Part shown: one piece after another, positions 5,802 through 7,510 of the stretch
Layout of the letters: each line of letters opens with the position of its first letter
Position numbering within the stretch: position 1 is the first letter of the stretch
Assembly: GCA_030603265.1 (NCBI GenBank)
Contig: JAUVYD010000067.1
Coordinates: forward strand, 1-7,510
Source: Dehalococcoidia bacterium
Lineage (GTDB): Bacteria > Chloroflexota > Dehalococcoidia > GIF9 > AB-539-J10
Length of the DNA stretch: 7,510 bases
Direction of reading: 5' to 3'
Made by a program: the position numbers and the translations under genes
The notes under the pieces: generated by a model
Told to the model about the DNA's origin: nothing
Seen by the model: the letters and a program-made list of their open reading frames with translations, nothing else
Database searches by the model: none

Positions 5802-7124
5802 CTATGCGCTGCCGAGTCGCTTCTCAATCGCACGGGCATGAGCCTCAAGTCCTTCAGCCCGCGCAATCGTGATAGCAGCAGGTCCGAGGTCGGACATTGT
5901 AGCACTGCTGAGATGGGCGACAGTGCTGAATTTGATGAAATCCTCGACGCCAAGCCCCGATGAGAAACGTGCGCTTCCACCCGTGGGCAGAACGTGGCTG
6001 GGTCCATCTATGTAATCCCCCATGACGACCGGGGAATCGCCCCCGAGGCAGATGCATCCGGCGTTCCTGATGTCATCCAGCAACTCGAGCGGCCTGGCCA
6101 CCATCAGTTCCAGGTGCTCGGGCGCGAACTCGTTGCTGAGTGTGACAGCCTCACTGAGCGTGTCCACCACGGCAATCGTGCCGCGTTCCAGGGCTTCTCC
6201 CACCACATCCTTCCGGGGCAACGAGCCGAGTTGCACAGCGAGCTCTTGAACCACGGCGTCCGCGAGGGCCGATGCGTTTGTCAGCAGCACAACTGCCGCC
6301 TGCGGATCGTGCTCTGCCTGAGCCAGGATGTCTGCAGCGCAGTACGCCGCAGATGCTGACTCATCAGCAATTATGAGCACTTCACTCGGGCCGGCCAGGC
6401 TGTCGATTGCCACAGCCCCGAATACCATCCTCTTCGCGAGAGTGACGAACACGTTCCCGGGGCCACATATCTTGTCGACCCTGGGAACAGACTCCGTGCC
6501 GTAAGCCAGCGCTGCTATGGCCTGCGCACCGCCCATGGCGAACACGCGGTCCACGCCGGCGATATCGCAGGCGGCCAGTATCACAGGCGCGACTTCACCT
6601 TCCGGACCGGGAGGGGTCGCAACCACAATCTCGTCCACACCGGCGACTTTCGCCGGTACCGCGGACATCAGGACAGACGAGGGATAGGAAGCTCGTCCCC
6701 CGGGCACGTACAAACCAACACGTTGAAGTGGAACGGCCTTTCGGCCCAGCTCAGCACTGTAGAACGAAGTCCCGGCACGAACCGCGCATGCCTCGTGAAA
6801 GCTGCGGATGCGGGACGCTGAGAGACGCAGCGCATCGACAAGCTCCTCATCCACCTGGGTGCAGGCAGTCGATATCTTGCTGCGGGGAATTTCGAGAGTC
6901 GCGACGTCGATCCCGGATATGAGCTTCTCGTACCGGGCCACCGCACCATCACCGGCCGTCAGCACATCCGCGAGAATTCGCTGCACGACTTCAGCAGCGC
7001 TCAGAGGCCCGCCGAAGGTGGTCCGTATGCTCTCGAGCAGGGATGGCTGCGCCTTCAGCGACTGCAGAGGGTCGCTCCTTCGCAGAAACCTCAAGGCATC
7101 GTCGAACCCGACTACGCGTTTCAC
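5802..7124 (-). CDS. hisD: Histidinol dehydrogenase
   Basis: This zinc- and NAD-dependent homodimer oxidises L-histidinol in two steps to L-histidine, the end of the pathway. The 440 residues match the family (about 420-440). Motifs are GLYVPGGRASYPSSVLM (137-153), AMGGAQAIAALAYGT (196-210), KICGPGNVFV (218-227), IDSLAGPSEVLIIAD (240-254) and EFAPEHLE (332-339), with E336 and H337 in the places of the catalytic Glu and His. The four zinc ligands appear intact as Q269 and H272 (in AQAEHDP), D370 (in MGDYIDGPSHVLPTGG), and H429 (in EGLEAHARAI). The GTG start overlaps the hisG stop by four bases (GTGA), and GGAGG stands 7 bases upstream, so hisG and hisD are translationally coupled. hisC follows after 32 bases. 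Confidence 0.97.
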   Translation of the reverse strand: MKRVVGFDDALRFLRRSDPLQSLKAQPSLLESIRTTFGGPLSAAEVVQRILADVLTAGDGAVARYEKLISGIDVATLEIPRSKISTACTQVDEELVDALRLSASRIRSFHEACAVRAGTSFYSAELGRKAVPLQRVGLYVPGGRASYPSSVLMSAVPAKVAGVDEIVVATPPGPEGEVAPVILAACDIAGVDRVFAMGGAQAIAALAYGTESVPRVDKICGPGNVFVTLAKRMVFGAVAIDSLAGPSEVLIIADESASAAYCAADILAQAEHDPQAAVVLLTNASALADAVVQELAVQLGSLPRKDVVGEALERGTIAVVDTLSEAVTLSNEFAPEHLELMVARPLELLDDIRNAGCICLGGDSPVVMGDYIDGPSHVLPTGGSARFSSGLGVEDFIKFSTVAHLSSATMSDLGPAAITIARAEGLEAHARAIEKRLGSA

Positions 7125-7510
7125 CGGACAGCCTCCGCCAGCATTGCCGCGAGCTCGTCAATCTTCTCCCTCTTGGAAGGCGTCTCAAGGCTGTGCACAT
7201 TGGCAATAAGGCACGCGCTGGAGCGCAGGATCACCTCGATAATCTTCAGTCTGTTGTCGACAAGGGTCTTGCCTGTCTGGGTGTTGTCGACCAACAGGTC
7301 TGCGTCGTCGGGAAGGAAGGCCTCGCTGGCGCCCCAGGTCGGAACGATCTTGTAGGCGCCGATATGGTTGTCCCGGAGGTACTTGTCGGCGATATTCGTA
7401 TACTCGGATGCCACCCGGAGTGGTCTCAGACCACCGCGGGCCACGAAGTCCCGTAAGTCGTCAGTGCTGCTCACAGGGATGTCCTCACTCAGGGCGGCAA
7501 CCACTCTCAC
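7121..7510 (-). CDS. hisG: ATP phosphoribosyltransferase, C-terminal part, short form (5' end outside window)
   Basis: HisG condenses ATP and PRPP to phosphoribosyl-ATP, the first and feedback-controlled step of histidine synthesis. The 129 visible residues cover the C-terminal part of the catalytic domain. LRVASEYTNIADKYLRD (31-47) matches the family's typical A-T-E-x-x-N-I segment, and DNTQTGKTL (75-83) takes the place of the PRPP loop usually seen as D-L-V-S-T-G-T-T-L. LKIIEVILRSSACLIAN (88-104) is also typical. The protein stops about 25 residues later with no ACT-like regulatory domain, so it is the short form, which normally works with HisZ. The GTG at 7510 is an internal valine at the window edge; I infer that roughly 90 residues are missing. 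Its stop overlaps the hisD start. Identification is firm from these motifs and the operon position. Confidence 0.92.
   Translation of the reverse strand: MRVVAALSEDIPVSSTDDLRDFVARGGLRPLRVASEYTNIADKYLRDNHIGAYKIVPTWGASEAFLPDDADLLVDNTQTGKTLVDNRLKIIEVILRSSACLIANVHSLETPSKREKIDELAAMLAEAVR
7132..7136 (-). promoter_or_regulatory. Ribosome binding site of hisD
   Basis: GGAGG on the minus strand, 7 bases before GTG 7124, within the end of hisG. It supports the GTG start that overlaps the hisG stop. Confidence 0.7.

Noticed and set aside
7508..7510. GTG at the window edge as the hisG start
   Set aside because: The N-terminal half of HisG would be missing; the codon is an in-frame internal valine.
1..7510. 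tRNA, rRNA, CRISPR array, insertion sequence, att site or riboswitch
   Set aside because: Nearly all bases are explained by eight housekeeping genes, and I saw no repeat arrays, transposase motifs or RNA-gene signatures on either strand.

Overview
The window is a compact stretch of bacterial housekeeping genes with no mobile elements, RNA genes, CRISPR arrays or unexplained long gaps. Base composition is GC-rich, in the high fifties percent by eye. Genes are packed tightly, Shine-Dalgarno sequences are strong (GAGGTGA, GAGGAGGT, GGAGG), and GTG and TTG start codons are used alongside ATG. Every protein is an ordinary bacterial type. The source is probably a free-living bacterium with its own purine and histidine synthesis. 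The HisG fragment resembles a divergent short-form type that I associate, from memory only, with Chloroflexota or related deep lineages; a Firmicute is not excluded.

Layout: positions 1-1971 on the plus strand hold the end of a purine operon, with purB (5' end outside the window) followed after 12 bases by purC. Positions 2013-7510 on the minus strand hold a second, convergent gene string. In transcription order it is hisG (5' end outside the window), hisD, hisC, hisB, pfkA and a LacD-type class I ketose-bisphosphate aldolase. The two strings meet tail to tail at about 1972-2012, where an 11-bp stem-loop covers the end of the aldolase gene.

How the genes work together: PurC makes SAICAR and PurB cleaves it to AICAR; PurB also cleaves adenylosuccinate to AMP. 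HisG, HisD, HisC and HisB catalyse step 1, the last two steps, the transamination and the dehydration of histidine synthesis. The hisH, hisA, hisF and hisI genes do not follow hisB, so they must be upstream or elsewhere. The histidine genes overlap or nearly abut, while pfkA starts 116 bases after hisB, beyond a GC-rich stem-loop and a pyrimidine-rich transcript segment. PfkA and the aldolase are separated by 4 bases and look translationally coupled. Together they would phosphorylate and cleave a hexose phosphate, most simply fructose-6-phosphate to triose phosphates, with a tagatose-bisphosphate-type aldolase in place of a classical Fba.

I found no convincing evidence of a new biological system. 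The points most worth a second look are the pfkA-lacD-type pair behind a partial his operon, the divergent short HisG, and the two intergenic hairpins.
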